From the NCBI RefSeq assembly GCF_000337535.1, contig NZ_AOIP01000029.1, positions 35,912 through 99,911 of the forward strand: a stretch of DNA of 64,000 nucleotides. Direction: 5' to 3'. How positions within the stretch are numbered: position 1 is the first letter of the stretch; every line of letters begins with the position of its first letter. A model generated the notes under the pieces. It was given only the letters and a program-made list of their open reading frames with translations. It was not told the DNA's origin and made no database searches. This document shows, piece by piece, positions 1 to 8,896 of the stretch. The position numbers were made by a program, and so were the translations under genes. Source of the stretch: Natrialba aegyptia DSM 13077. GTDB lineage: Archaea; Halobacteriota; Halobacteria; Halobacteriales; Natrialbaceae.

Positions 1-932
1 ATCTTGGCGACGGGGAGGATGTCCTCGTAGCCGCCGTTCGTACAGGAACCGACGATGACCTGGGAGACGTCCTGGCCGGCGACTTCGCGGACCGGGACGA
101 CCTTGTCCGGCATCGACGGCTGGGCGATCAGCGGCTCGAGGTCAGAGAGGTCGACGACGATCTCGTCGTCGTACTCGGCGTCCTCGTCGGGCTGGATCTC
201 GGTGAACTCGTCGCCGCGACCGACGCGTTCGAGGTAGTCCTCGGTCTGGTGGTCGGTCGGGAAAATCGACGTGGTCGCGCCGAGTTCAGTGCCCATGTTG
301 GTGATCGTCATCCGCTCGGGTGCGGTGAGCGTCTCGACGCCGGGGCCGGTGTACTCGAGGATCTTGCCGACGCCGCCTTTCACGGAGAGGCGACGGAGCA
401 TCTCGAGGATGACGTCCTTTGCCGTGGCCCACTCGGGGAGTTCGCCCTCGAGACGGACGTTGACGATCTCGGGCATTTCGATGTAGTACGGTGCGCCACC
501 CATTGCGACGGTCACGTCGATACCGCCGGCACCGATGGCGAGTTCACCGAGGCCGCCGGGGGTCGGCGTGTGGCTGTCGGAGCCGAGTAGCGTCTTGCCG
601 GGTGCGGCGAAGTTTTCGCGGTGAACGTTGTGACAGATACCGTTGCCGGGGCGAGAGAAATAAGCGCCATATTTACCGGCTGCAGAACGCAGGAAACGGT
701 GGTCGTCAGTGTTCTTGAAGTCGAACTGGTAGGTCTGGTGGTCGCAGTACTGGGCTGCGATTTCGGTCTGGACCTCGTCCAGTCCCATCGCTTCGAACTG
801 GAGCCAGACCATCGTTCCGGTCGTGTCCTGAGTAAGTACCTGATCGATCTCGATACCGATTTCCTCGCCGGTCTCGAGATCGCCCTCGACGAGATGGTCG
901 TCGAGAATCTTTTCGGTGAGAGTCTGTCCCAT
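1..932 (-). CDS. acnA: Aconitate hydratase, N-terminal part (runs off the left edge)
   Basis: About 310 residues of aconitase, which interconverts citrate and isocitrate in the TCA cycle through a [4Fe-4S] cluster. The protein begins MGQTLTEKILDDHLVEGD and contains LLGSDSHTPTPGG, which carries the conserved aconitase/IPM-isomerase SDSHT motif. Near the window edge it reaches IVGSCTNGGYED, the SCTNG loop with a cluster cysteine. The remaining cluster cysteines and the swivel domain lie outside the window. The ATG at 932 fits a TATA-like element about 29 bases upstream, giving a leaderless or nearly leaderless transcript. It is divergent from the dUTPase-like gene. 3-isopropylmalate dehydratase is the alternative, but the N-terminus looks like the archaeal aconitase type. 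Confidence 0.93.
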   Translation of the reverse strand, partial: MGQTLTEKILDDHLVEGDLETGEEIGIEIDQVLTQDTTGTMVWLQFEAMGLDEVQTEIAAQYCDHQTYQFDFKNTDDHRFLRSAAGKYGAYFSRPGNGICHNVHRENFAAPGKTLLGSDSHTPTPGGLGELAIGAGGIDVTVAMGGAPYYIEMPEIVNVRLEGELPEWATAKDVILEMLRRLSVKGGVGKILEYTGPGVETLTAPERMTITNMGTELGATTSIFPTDHQTEDYLERVGRGDEFTEIQPDEDAEYDDEIVVDLSDLEPLIAQPSMPDKVVPVREVAGQDVSQVIVGSCTNGGYEDILPVAK

Positions 933-1240
933 AGCATCCGAATCTCGGCCGTCCGTCCTGATAAATCCAGCGTGTTTCCTTGAGGATCGACCGTGTTAGA
1001 TACGCCCATGCGCGCAGTTTTCGAGCAATTATTGCGCTACAACTACAGACGTAGACAGTGCTGCGCGGAGGAGGTTGGACCGGAATTAATTGTTCTCCGC
1101 GCACGGAACTCGTTCAGTTCCTGATCTCGTGTGAAACACAGTCTCGAACTGCATCACCGGTACTCTCGAACCGCGTCATCTGCCGGTCGACTCGAAAGGA
1201 CACGTTTTTCCCGATACCGCTATCTCTCGGCTATACGATC
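933..1240. other. Divergent intergenic region with aconitase promoter
   Basis: No gene is seen here. Read on the minus strand, the element GGATTTATC (complement of about 958-966) lies 26-30 bases before the aconitase ATG and is the likely TATA box. On the plus side, upstream of 1241, only a T-run (TTTTTC near 1205) is visible and no clear TATA box. Confidence 0.55.
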
Positions 1241-1723
1241 ATGTTTCGCTCCGGTACCTTCGTTGCGGATCACGTCTCGCCGACGACCCCCGAACAGGTC
1301 CAGCCCAACGGCGTCGATCTCACCCTCGACATAGTCTTCGACCAGCTCGAACCCGGCCGGATCGGCCGGGACGGCAAGCAAATCGGCGACCGAGCCGCCC
1401 GCCCGCTCGAAGAACTCGAGCAGAAAGCGCCCGACACGTACTATCTGCCCGAGGGCGCGTACGTCGCGCGCTACAACGAGCAAATCGCGATTCCGGACGG
1501 GCACATCGGGTTCGTCTATCCCCGCTCGTCGCTGATGCGAAACTCCTGCATGCTCAATACGGCGGTCTGGGACGCCGGCTACGAGGGTCGCGGCGAGGGG
1601 CTCTTGCAGGTCCACCACGACGTCGAGATCGAACGCGACGCGCGGATCGCCCAGCTCGTGTTCGCCGAGGCGAACCACGAGGAAACCTACGACGGCAGTT
1701 ACCAAGGCGAGAACGTCGACTGA
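1241..1723 (+). CDS. dUTPase / dCTP deaminase family protein
   Basis: A 160-residue trimeric dUTPase-fold enzyme expected to act on deoxyuridine or deoxycytidine triphosphates, limiting uracil in DNA. Visible motifs are PRSSLMRNS at residues 94-102 (phosphate-binding motif) and AVWDAGYEGRGEG at about 108-120. In the second motif Asp111 and Tyr114 sit where dUTPases have the uracil-binding Asp-Tyr pair. The third region is AQLVF at 137-141. The motif looks more like dUTPase than strict dCTP deaminase, but bifunctional archaeal members exist, so the exact reaction is open. The frame is open upstream; the ATG at 1241 is chosen because the protein then begins MFRSGTFVADHV, the normal start of the family. 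Confidence 0.85.
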   Translation: MFRSGTFVADHVSPTTPEQVQPNGVDLTLDIVFDQLEPGRIGRDGKQIGDRAARPLEELEQKAPDTYYLPEGAYVARYNEQIAIPDGHIGFVYPRSSLMRNSCMLNTAVWDAGYEGRGEGLLQVHHDVEIERDARIAQLVFAEANHEETYDGSYQGENVD

Positions 1724-1799
1724 AACAGTTGCTGACCACTGGACGGTCCACTTTTGGTGCCGTCCGTCGAACCGTCGGTATGGCCGGTGATCACACTCG

Positions 1800-2360
1800 A
1801 TGATGGCGACGACGCACGCGTTCGCCGGTCTCACTGTTGTCTCCCCTCTCGCATATCTCATGCCCGAGTTCTCTGTGCCGCTCGCACTCGGTGCGCTCGC
1901 CGGCGGTCTCGCACCCGACTTCGATCTGCCGCTCGCTCACCGCCGGACGTTTCACTTCCCGATCGTCGGACTCGTCGGGGTCGTTCTGGCGGTCGGGCTC
2001 GCGTTCTACGCACCGACAGCGGCGACGTTGACCATCGCTGCGTTCGTCGCCGCGGCTTGGCTCCACGCCGCCAGCGACGTTTTCGGCGGCGGACCGGAGA
2101 TGGACCCCTGGCGAAACCGTACCGAACGCGCCGTCTACGACCACGTCCGCGGTCGATGGTTCCGTCCGAAGCGATGGATCCGATACGACGGGGCACCGGA
2201 GGATGCCGTTCTCGCGTTCGTCCTCGCACTGCCGGCCCTCGTGGTCTTCGACGGCTGGATCAGGACCGTCGTGTTCGGCGGTCTCGGCGTCTCGGTAGCC
2301 TATGCGCTTCTCCGACGGCGATTGATCCGGTGGACCGCTGACTGGGAGTGGCTCGAGTAA
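1800..2360 (+). CDS. YdjM/DUF457-type membrane-bound metal-dependent hydrolase family protein
   Basis: A 186-residue membrane protein starting MMATTHAFAGL; the second Met (1803) may be the true start. The N-terminal THAF and the APDFD segment after the second membrane helix match the DUF457/YdjM family, in which His and Asp residues near the membrane are thought to bind metal. Another motif-like segment, AAWLHAASDVFGGG, lies between helices. Four to five membrane helices are visible, with a charged cytoplasmic stretch around residues 105-130. The substrate is unknown for the family. It lies 76 bases after the dUTPase-like gene on the same strand. Confidence 0.75.
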   Translation: MMATTHAFAGLTVVSPLAYLMPEFSVPLALGALAGGLAPDFDLPLAHRRTFHFPIVGLVGVVLAVGLAFYAPTAATLTIAAFVAAAWLHAASDVFGGGPEMDPWRNRTERAVYDHVRGRWFRPKRWIRYDGAPEDAVLAFVLALPALVVFDGWIRTVVFGGLGVSVAYALLRRRLIRWTADWEWLE

Positions 2361-2433
2361 GCTAGTGACAGTAGCAAGCAGCCGGCCCGCCGCAAGTCGG
2401 AACCCTGATACCTCCAGTCTCCGAGAGAGTACT

Positions 2434-2904
2434 ATGGTCGAGACGTTCGTTACGCAGACCCTCCATCTCGTCTTTGGGGCACTCTGGGCCGGCAGCGTCT
2501 TCTACGTCGCGTTCGTCGTGTTGCCGCTCGCTCGCGACGGCGAGTTCAATACGACGAAGCCGCTCGAGGCGATCGCCGGCAAGTTGACGACGATTTCGCG
2601 CGTCAGCGCGCTCGTCCTATTGCTGACGGGCGGCCATCTCGCACAGGCGCGGTACACGTCCGAGAGTCTGTTCGGCTCGACCAGGGGACACCTGGTGCTG
2701 CTGATGGTCGCGCTCTGGCTGTTGCTTGCCACCCTCGTCGAAATCGGCTCGAAACGACTCGAGAGCGGTCTCAACGGAAAGAAGCTTCGCGAACCCGCGG
2801 CCGATGCATTGGGACTGTATCGGGCGGCTGCGCTCGTCGGAATCGCGTTGCTCGTCGTCGGCGGGGCGATCACGACGAACCTGGCGGCAACCCTCTCTTT
2901 GTAG
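2434..2904 (+). CDS. CopD-like four-helix membrane protein
   Basis: A 156-residue integral membrane protein with four hydrophobic helices (about residues 5-30, 50-70, 82-103 and 128-150). The pattern HLVFGALWAGSVFYVAFVVLP near the N-terminus resembles CopD/DUF2269-type proteins, some of which are linked to copper uptake. No metal-binding cysteines are visible, so a copper role is not supported here. The ATG at 2434 is preferred to an upstream in-frame start at 2365 because a weak TATA-like CTGATA sits about 26 bases before it and the upstream extension is polar and repetitive. Confidence 0.6.
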   Translation: MVETFVTQTLHLVFGALWAGSVFYVAFVVLPLARDGEFNTTKPLEAIAGKLTTISRVSALVLLLTGGHLAQARYTSESLFGSTRGHLVLLMVALWLLLATLVEIGSKRLESGLNGKKLREPAADALGLYRAAALVGIALLVVGGAITTNLAATLSL

Positions 2905-2989
2905 GTTTGCGAACTCGTCGGCTCGGGAACCGATCGTGGAACTACCATTCTTGCGAAAGATACTTAGTCGGTTACTGTAAGATACTCCC

Positions 2990-3487
2990 ATGCTCAGGGG
3001 GACTGGGAACAGAACTGGAAACGGGGGCACAAAGGCGAACACAACCGTCGCGAGGAGTGGTGCCAAAGGAATCGCACTCTCGCTGCTCGCCGTCGGCACG
3101 GCAGCCCTCGCCGGCTACGTGCTCAGTTCGAACCGCTCGAAGAACTCGACGGCTCGCTCGAAGGCCAATCTCGGCGCTCGAATCATCGACCCGGACGAGG
3201 TTCCTGCTAATGCCACCATCGTCGACGCCTCGTCGCGCCAACTCGACGAAATCCCCGGCGCACGGCGGGCGATCAACCGTGCGATCCGACGCCGTGCACG
3301 CGAGGAGTGGGAACACGTCACACTGGAACGCGACGGTGCCTGGTCCGTCGTCGATACGATTCGCAGTTCGCTGCCGTACCACGAGGGAACGGAACACGAA
3401 TACAACGGCGTCTACGTCCACTACGACGATCGATTCATCGTCTTGGACGCCATTGGCTGGGCGCATCTTCAGGAGCCACTGCAGTAG
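2990..3487 (+). CDS. Conserved haloarchaeal protein of unknown function, one N-terminal membrane helix
   Basis: 165 residues. A Gly/Thr/Asn-rich head is followed by one hydrophobic helix (about residues 26-47), then a soluble domain with REEWEHVTLERDGAW and a C-terminal FIVLDAIGWAHLQEPLQ. I do not recognise the family. The layout suggests a membrane-anchored globular domain. A TATA-like TACTTA at 2961-2966 sits about 26 bases before the ATG, supporting this start and a leaderless transcript. It stands between the CopD-like gene and gnd on the same strand, with enough spacing to be its own unit. Confidence 0.6.
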   Translation: MLRGTGNRTGNGGTKANTTVARSGAKGIALSLLAVGTAALAGYVLSSNRSKNSTARSKANLGARIIDPDEVPANATIVDASSRQLDEIPGARRAINRAIRRRAREEWEHVTLERDGAWSVVDTIRSSLPYHEGTEHEYNGVYVHYDDRFIVLDAIGWAHLQEPLQ

Positions 3488-3680
3488 CAGTACGGTCTGG
3501 GAGGGAACCGACCAGTACGGCCTGAGTGGCCCTGACGCAATCGCGGGCGCGTAATTCTCGGCACGGTGTGAACTCCGGTTGTGAGTCTGCTGCCACGAGC
3601 GGACTCACTCACAGCACTCACGATCCTCCGAAGCCACGAAAACCACAACCCCTACTTCACTCCGTCGCGGACGGTCCGCT

Positions 3681-4580
3681 ATGCAACTGGGCGTCATCGG
3701 ACTCGGACGTATGGGACAGATCGTCGTCGAACGTGCCCTCGCGGCGGGCCACGACATCGTCGCCTTCGACCTCGATCCCGAAGCCGTCGCAACGGCCGCC
3801 GACGCCGGGGCCGAACCCGCCGATTCTATCTCGGATCTCACGGACCGCCTCGACACCGACAAACGCATCTGGCTCATGGTCCCCGCCGGCGAACCGGTCG
3901 ACGCAACGCTCGACGAACTCGACCCGCACCTCGACGAGACGGACATCGTCGTCGACGGCGGTAACTCCTACTTCGAAGACTCCGTCCGACGAGCCGACGC
4001 CTGCCCCGCCGCCTACCTCGACTGTGGCACCTCCGGCGGCCCCGCCGGCGCTGAACTCGGCTTCTCGCTCATGATCGGCGGCCCGACCTGGGCCTACGAC
4101 GAACTCGAACCCGTCTTCGACGCCGTCGCAACCGGTCCCGACGGCCACGGGCGCATGGGCCCCGCAGGCTCCGGCCACTACGTCAAGATGATCCACAACG
4201 GCGTCGAGTACGCGCTCATGCAAGCCTACGGCGAAGGCTTCGAACTCCTCCACGAGGGCCGGTACGACCTCGATCTCGAATCCGTCGCCTCCGTCTGGAA
4301 CAACGGTGCGGTGATCCGCTCGTGGCTCCTCGAACTTTGCGAGGAAGCGTTCCGCGAGGAAGGCACCGACCTCGGAACCGTCGCAGACCGCATCGAAGGC
4401 GGCTCCACCGGCACCTGGACCGTTCAGGAAGCCCTCGAACAGGAGGTCCCACTACCGCTCATCTATACCGCACTCTCCGAACGGTTCGGCTCACGCGCGG
4501 ACGACGGCCGCTTCTCGCGACGACTCGCCAACCGCCTCCGGTACGGCTTCGGCCGACACGAAGTCCCCCGGCGCGACTGA
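3681..4580 (+). CDS. gnd: 6-phosphogluconate dehydrogenase (decarboxylating)
   Basis: 299 residues, the short archaeal/YqeC-type form. It oxidatively decarboxylates 6-phosphogluconate to ribulose 5-phosphate in the oxidative pentose phosphate pathway. The dinucleotide fold starts GVIGLGRMG (residues 4-12), and the second strand ends in Asp30, which suggests NAD rather than NADP. Substrate residues are visible in VDGGNSYFEDS (91-101), CGTSGGPAGAELG (115-127) and HYVKMIHNGVEYA (166-178), which contains catalytic Lys169 and Asn173. The all-helical C-terminal domain follows and is compact compared with the 470-residue bacterial/eukaryotic form. Confidence 0.93.
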   Translation: MQLGVIGLGRMGQIVVERALAAGHDIVAFDLDPEAVATAADAGAEPADSISDLTDRLDTDKRIWLMVPAGEPVDATLDELDPHLDETDIVVDGGNSYFEDSVRRADACPAAYLDCGTSGGPAGAELGFSLMIGGPTWAYDELEPVFDAVATGPDGHGRMGPAGSGHYVKMIHNGVEYALMQAYGEGFELLHEGRYDLDLESVASVWNNGAVIRSWLLELCEEAFREEGTDLGTVADRIEGGSTGTWTVQEALEQEVPLPLIYTALSERFGSRADDGRFSRRLANRLRYGFGRHEVPRRD

Positions 4581-4944
4581 CTCCAGTAGCCGCTGCAAGT
4601 CACTGCACACCCGGCCGCACGACGGCTCTGCGATCGGCGTGTCACTCGTTGCAGTCGGTGCTACAGTCCGCACCGAGTTCAGCCACTGACTGGCGTGCCC
4701 CATCACTACTCGCTATTCAGAACCACCGTTCAAAATCACTCCGTAATAGCCGCTCCTGAGGTAATACGTGTCTTCTATCTTATCTGTACAGCATCAGTTC
4801 CTGTCGTGCGTGTTCGATTATCGGCGGTTTTAGCCGCTTATCTGGCGATATTCGGTCGGGTATTCTGAACAATCGTTCTCTCCTGACTCCGCCACCTGAA
4901 ATATTGGGTCACCTTCTTTATCACCGGCACCCACAGCATCAGTT
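4581..4944. other. Intergenic region ending in a HalOD1 promoter
   Basis: No gene is recognised in this 364-base stretch, which is markedly AT-richer than its surroundings between about 4720 and 4920. A TTTAT element at 4917-4921 is the likely TATA box for the gene starting at 4945. Confidence 0.5.
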
Positions 4945-5268
4945 ATGAACTCGCAGTGTGCACGTTCGATGGAAGTCACGGTGACGGATCAACGACCAAG
5001 CATGGCTATCGTCGACCTCATCGCTCGCGAATCCGGGACAGATCCGATTGAACTCGAGCCGCTTTATAACGTTATCGACCCAGATATGCTCGATTCGCTC
5101 TGTGAATCGAGTAGTGGATTTACGAGCCTCGAGTTCACCTATCACGGTCGGAACGTCACTGTACGAGCCGATTCTCAGCCCGAAGAGACGGTCGAGATTT
5201 CGCTGGCGGAGCCCGGGACGGTCGCCGAGGGGACGAGCGACGTTTTCAATACGGAATCCACGATTTAA
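4945..5268 (+). CDS. HalOD1 output-domain protein
   Basis: 107 residues consisting almost entirely of one halobacterial output domain 1. The hallmark segment is PIELEPLYNVIDPDMLDSL (about residues 35-53), followed by SGFTSLEFTYHGRNVTV. HalOD1 proteins are abundant stand-alone or receiver-linked proteins in haloarchaea and are thought to act in signalling; no molecular activity is established. A TTTAT element centred 26 bases upstream supports ATG 4945 and a leaderless transcript, even though the first ten residues are poorly conserved-looking. It is followed by tRNA-Arg on the same strand. Confidence 0.8.
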   Translation: MNSQCARSMEVTVTDQRPSMAIVDLIARESGTDPIELEPLYNVIDPDMLDSLCESSSGFTSLEFTYHGRNVTVRADSQPEETVEISLAEPGTVAEGTSDVFNTESTI

Positions 5269-5365
5269 TTCTGCAGCCGGTGTGACGGTCAGCCACGACC
5301 GGTGACAGCGATGGAAGAATCGAAAAGGGAATCGTTTTGGCGGCGGTTGCAGTAGGGCGGAGTGA

Positions 5366-5438
5366 GGGCGCGTAGCTCAGTGGACAGAGTTCTTGGTTCC
5401 GGACCAAGATGTCGGGGGTTCAAATCCCTCCGCGCCCG
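5366..5438 (+). tRNA. tRNA-Arg (anticodon CCG)
   Basis: A complete cloverleaf of 73 bases. The acceptor stem GGGCGCG (5366-5372) pairs with CGCGCCC (5431-5437), with discriminator G at 5438. The anticodon stem CTTGG/CCAAG encloses loop TTCCGGA, giving anticodon CCG at 5399-5401. The T-arm is GGGGG-TTCAAAT-CCCTC, with one G-T wobble. No intron is present, and CCA is not encoded. Confidence 0.96.
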
Positions 5439-5555
5439 TCGTTTTGCTGCGAACTCTCCTCGTGAGCGGTAGCGACGGCGGAGAGACGTGAACCGTGGTC
5501 GACCCGGCTTGCAGTCGCTCCAGTGAATCGGTAGATGCGGGCGCGTGTCCGCTCG

Positions 5556-6572
5556 TCATTTGATGGTGCGGGCGAGGAACTGTTCGATCGCTGCCGGGCC
5601 AGCCGGTAACGCGGTATCGAGAAGCGGCTCCGGCGTCTCGCCCTCGTCAACGTGAGTTGCGCTGTACACCGATTGGCTGGGTGTCGGCTCGGTCGTGAGG
5701 AGGTCCATCGCCACCCGTTCGGATTCGATGTCCTTGATGCGCTCTGCCCAGACGTGGTTGCGGTCGTGTAACTCGTAGAAGACGGCGTTCACACCTGCTT
5801 CGTCCAACGCATCGAAGAATCGCCGGCTGTGTTCGACGGCTACGACCTCGTCAGCTCGCCCGTGCATCAGGAGCGTCGGTGGACTGTCCGCGGAGACGTG
5901 GGTGATGGGGCTCGCCTGCTCGAACCGCTTCGGGCGGTCGGACGCGGGGCCGCCCAGTAGCAGCGAGGGAATGCCGGGTGCGTTGTCCGCCGCGAACGTG
6001 AAGTCGGTGAGACCGTACCAGCTGACGACTGCCTGTACAGCCCCCGAGGTGTCGGGTGCGACGGACTTCTTCAGTTCACCGTCGAACGCCGCTCCGAGAT
6101 CCATCACGTCCTCGACGACGCCCGCGAGCAGGGCCAGGTGGCCGCCCGCCGAGGACCCCCACGCCGCGATGCGCTCCGCGTCGTAGCCGTATTCCGCGGC
6201 ATTGGCTCGAAGCCACCGAATCGCGGCCTTTACGTCGACGAAGTGTGCGGGGAACGCTCCCCGGGGAGTCGGGTTGGTCGGGTCGTACATCCCCTGCATC
6301 TCCGGCCCGGCGTCGTCCGGCACCTCGGCCAGACGGTAACTCACGCTGGCGATTGCACAGCCCCACTCGGCCGCGTAGCGCGCCGGATCGGGGACGTTGT
6401 CGCGGGTTTCGGCGATCCACCCGCCCCCGTGGATGTAGACGACCAGCGGCGGACGCTCTTCGCCGGGGAGGTACAGGTCGAGTTCCATTTCGCCGGCCTC
6501 GCGGTCGGCGTAGGTGATGCCCTCGTGGACCGAGACGTTCGCGTCGGCCGCTTCGCCCGTCGGTTCGCTCAT
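5556..6572 (-). CDS. Alpha/beta hydrolase (BD-FAE/HSL-like esterase)
   Basis: 338 residues. The oxyanion-hole motif VVYIHGGGW lies near residue 45, the nucleophile elbow is AAWGSSAGGHLALLAG, the acid region is LLMHGRADEVVAVEHS and the catalytic His is in HDRNHVWAE. This is the pattern of the esterase/lipase families with an HGGGW motif. The substrate is probably a small ester; no signal peptide is visible, so it is likely cytoplasmic. ATG 6572 (MSEPTGEAAD) is chosen over longer in-frame extensions to 6926, which are arginine-rich and overlap the Nudix gene. The C-terminal stop lies about 120 bases from the convergent tRNA gene. Confidence 0.85.
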   Translation of the reverse strand: MSEPTGEAADANVSVHEGITYADREAGEMELDLYLPGEERPPLVVYIHGGGWIAETRDNVPDPARYAAEWGCAIASVSYRLAEVPDDAGPEMQGMYDPTNPTPRGAFPAHFVDVKAAIRWLRANAAEYGYDAERIAAWGSSAGGHLALLAGVVEDVMDLGAAFDGELKKSVAPDTSGAVQAVVSWYGLTDFTFAADNAPGIPSLLLGGPASDRPKRFEQASPITHVSADSPPTLLMHGRADEVVAVEHSRRFFDALDEAGVNAVFYELHDRNHVWAERIKDIESERVAMDLLTTEPTPSQSVYSATHVDEGETPEPLLDTALPAGPAAIEQFLARTIK

Positions 6573-6726
6573 ACGTAACGGACGTGGGGCGCGTGGCATA
6601 ACGGTACGTCTCCCGGAAACTCGTGTGTCCTGGCATCTCGTGTATCGCAGCCAGCCCTCCGACGAGCGCCCGTATGAGACGGTTCTAGTGGTAGGACCGA
6701 GTAAAGGAGATCCGGAAGCGACGAGT

Positions 6727-7206
6727 TCACTCCCGCTCAGCCGAATCGGTAGCCGTTCGAATAGCTTCGACGCCGAATCGAACGACGTTCGCCGGGAGTT
6801 CACTCGTCCGAAGTTCCGGTATCCGATACCATCGCCATGCATCCGCTCCGACTTCACCGGGTCCGGGACAGAGGTCGCGATCCGGGACCGTAGCGTAGTA
6901 GACGTGGTCGATATGCTGATGGCCAACGGTCCCGTCGTGGACGTTTATATCGTATAGCATCTGGTGGCGGGGCTGCGGGAGCACCCGACCGCCGGGGGTA
7001 TCGACTGATCGCGTGTCGTCGAGGAGCGTCGGATCGAGTCCGGTTTCCTCCCGAACTTCTCGAAGGCCGGCTTCGTGGGGGAGTTCGTCCCGGTCGACGT
7101 GGCCCGTCGGCGGGATCGTTTTTCCGACGTGCTCGTGTTCGTGCAGTGCTGTCGCCCCGTCGTTCACCACGTACACGGTGGCCGTGAAATGACGAGTTAT
7201 CTCCAT
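6727..7206 (-). CDS. Nudix hydrolase
   Basis: 159 residues with a perfect Nudix box: Gly35, Glu41, Arg49-Glu50, Glu53-Glu54 and Gly56 fit the GX5EX7REUXEEXGU signature that binds the catalytic divalent metal. A beta strand and substrate loop follow (residues 75-110). The histidine-rich stretch LHEHEHVGKTIPPTGH before the box is unusual, but members starting ITRHFTATVYVV with a later HKK/HEH-like segment are common in archaea. The substrate (nucleoside diphosphate derivative or NTP) cannot be told from sequence. It is encoded just upstream of the esterase on the same strand, 154 bases apart. Confidence 0.88.
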   Translation of the reverse strand: MEITRHFTATVYVVNDGATALHEHEHVGKTIPPTGHVDRDELPHEAGLREVREETGLDPTLLDDTRSVDTPGGRVLPQPRHQMLYDINVHDGTVGHQHIDHVYYATVPDRDLCPGPGEVGADAWRWYRIPELRTSELPANVVRFGVEAIRTATDSAERE

Positions 7207-7335
7207 GCTCTGAACAAGAAACTATTGTTACATGTGTTCTCCGTGTTTAGTACGGCTTCGCAACAGCTATGGATAGCATCAATTGTCGCTTCGGTGCCCG
7301 CTCGATCGTACGGACCGATCCGAGCGCACGAGCGC

Positions 7336-8583
7336 TCAAACGGGCTCGCGAAGCGCCCAGATATCTGCGGTCGGGTCGAGTCGGTGCGGTTCCGTCCCGT
7401 TCGCCGTGAGAATGCCGACGTGGTAGAGCATCGTCTTCAACTGGAACACCGTCGGCGAGTGGTAGATGTCGCCATCCTCGAGTTCAGCGCGCTGGAGGTC
7501 GCCCTCGGCGGTCAGCACCCGCCGGCGAACCGCCTCGTCGCCGCGAACGAACAACTCGACGGCGAACGTCGGGTGGAGTTCGTGGAGGTGGATCACGAGG
7601 TCGACCAGCGACGGCTCGGGAATCCAGTCGTCGTGCATCGTCTGGAGTTCGTTGACGAGCAGTTCCGTTGCGGGGTATTCGAAGAGAACGCGGCGGGCCA
7701 ACTGTCCCCAGGCCGGCGCGAGGTCGACGAACCGCTTTCGCGAGCGATACCAGTCGGAGAACGTCTCGAGCGCCGCCTCGACGGAGCCACAGTGGGCTTT
7801 CCCGAAGCGGATCACCTCCTCGCCGAGGGCGGTCAGCGCGACCCGTTCGCGGTCCTCGATCAGCCCGAGGAACGCGGCCCCGCGCCTGGCGTCTCGGACC
7901 GCTCCGACGACGTTGAACTCGGAGAGGAGGCTCGCGGTGTCGCCGTCGGCGTAGTGGGCGAGCGGGTAGCCGAGGTAGTTCTTCGGGTGGTTCAGCCCGA
8001 AGGAGTTCTCTGCGACGCCCTGGGCGCTGGCCTGAAATCGTAGCGCCGAGGCCTCGGTCGCAGTCCGGTTCCCGACGAGGCGCGGGGATTCGAGCACGTC
8101 GACCGCTCCCGTGGTGTCGACGCCGAGGACGCCGACGTTCAGCTCTCGCGCGAGCGTTCGATCGGTGTCCGTGATCGCCTCTACCGGGGCGGCGAGGTAC
8201 GCCGCGTTGGCCTCGTGGAGTCGGTCGTAGGCCTGGACGATGCCACGTTGGGTGTCGACGCCGCCGCTCGCGTACCCCTTGGCTTCGATGGCGAGCAGCG
8301 GCGGGTCGTCACCGAGGCGGTCGACGGCCAGCAGTTCCGGATCGAGTTCGCCGAGTTCGTGCACGCCGACGAGGTCAGGGAAGCCGCCGCCGATTTCGAC
8401 GTGGTTGAACGGGGCGAGTCGGTCGCGGACGGCGGGATCGATGGGCTGGCCGGGGAGCCACTCCTCGCGTGCGAACTGGGTGTCGGCCACGACGTAGGAC
8501 CGGTCGCTCGCCGCGGGGAAGAGCCGTTGCTTGGCGTGGGCGAGGACCTGCGGTTCCGAGAGCGGGCGAGCCGCGCTGCTCAT
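7336..8583 (-). CDS. PD-(D/E)XK nuclease-like protein of unknown function
   Basis: 415 residues. The N-terminal part contains an arrangement like the PD-(D/E)XK nuclease fold: GGFPDLVGV with Asp70, then LLAIEAKGY with Glu100 and Lys102, then QRGIVQAYD with Gln117 on the following helix. Residues 170-415 form an alpha-helical region rich in charged residues; HVEIGG precedes the nuclease motif. The core looks intact, so it may cleave or bind nucleic acid, but I recognise no named family. No methyltransferase, helicase or specificity subunit lies next to it, so a restriction system is not indicated. The start MSSAARPLSEPQ is the first ATG after the upstream spacer. Confidence 0.7.
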   Translation of the reverse strand: MSSAARPLSEPQVLAHAKQRLFPAASDRSYVVADTQFAREEWLPGQPIDPAVRDRLAPFNHVEIGGGFPDLVGVHELGELDPELLAVDRLGDDPPLLAIEAKGYASGGVDTQRGIVQAYDRLHEANAAYLAAPVEAITDTDRTLARELNVGVLGVDTTGAVDVLESPRLVGNRTATEASALRFQASAQGVAENSFGLNHPKNYLGYPLAHYADGDTASLLSEFNVVGAVRDARRGAAFLGLIEDRERVALTALGEEVIRFGKAHCGSVEAALETFSDWYRSRKRFVDLAPAWGQLARRVLFEYPATELLVNELQTMHDDWIPEPSLVDLVIHLHELHPTFAVELFVRGDEAVRRRVLTAEGDLQRAELEDGDIYHSPTVFQLKTMLYHVGILTANGTEPHRLDPTADIWALREPV

Positions 8584-8713
8584 GGGGCTGCATCGGAGGG
8601 GGCCACAAAGAGTGTTCTGGCGGTCCGCGTCGCGAGTCCCGCCGAGCGCTGTCGACCGCTACGATGGGGTGGTGCACTGTCACCGTCACACCGCGCTCGC
8701 CGACAGTTCGGAC

Positions 8714-8896
8714 TCACGCGAACGGCGAGACGGTGAGTTCGCGCCGGATTCCGGCGAGGATGGCGACGGTGCCACAGAGCGCAAGCGCCGCGCCGGCGAT
8801 CCAGGGCGGGGAGCCGACCGCGACGAGTTCGGCGAGCCAGAGGCCGGCGAGGAGACAGAGCCCGCCGGCGACGATGAGGGTGACGAACCGTTCCAT
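8714..8896 (-). CDS. Small two-helix membrane protein
   Basis: 60 residues with two clear membrane helices (about 4-25 and 31-50) and a short basic tail IRRELTVSPFA. No family is recognised. It is kept as a gene because hydrophobic helix composition with a positively charged end is unlikely in a random frame, and the surrounding frames are not otherwise coding. It stands alone between the nuclease-like gene and the DCC gene. Confidence 0.5.
   Translation of the reverse strand: MERFVTLIVAGGLCLLAGLWLAELVAVGSPPWIAGAALALCGTVAILAGIRRELTVSPFA

Noticed and set aside
5377-5559. 60-codon minus-strand frame containing EGFEPPTSWSGT
   Set aside because: This peptide is the known artefact of translating the antisense of a tRNA gene (here tRNA-Arg).
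7336-8583. Restriction-modification system
   Set aside because: Only a nuclease-like motif is visible; no methyltransferase or specificity gene is adjacent.
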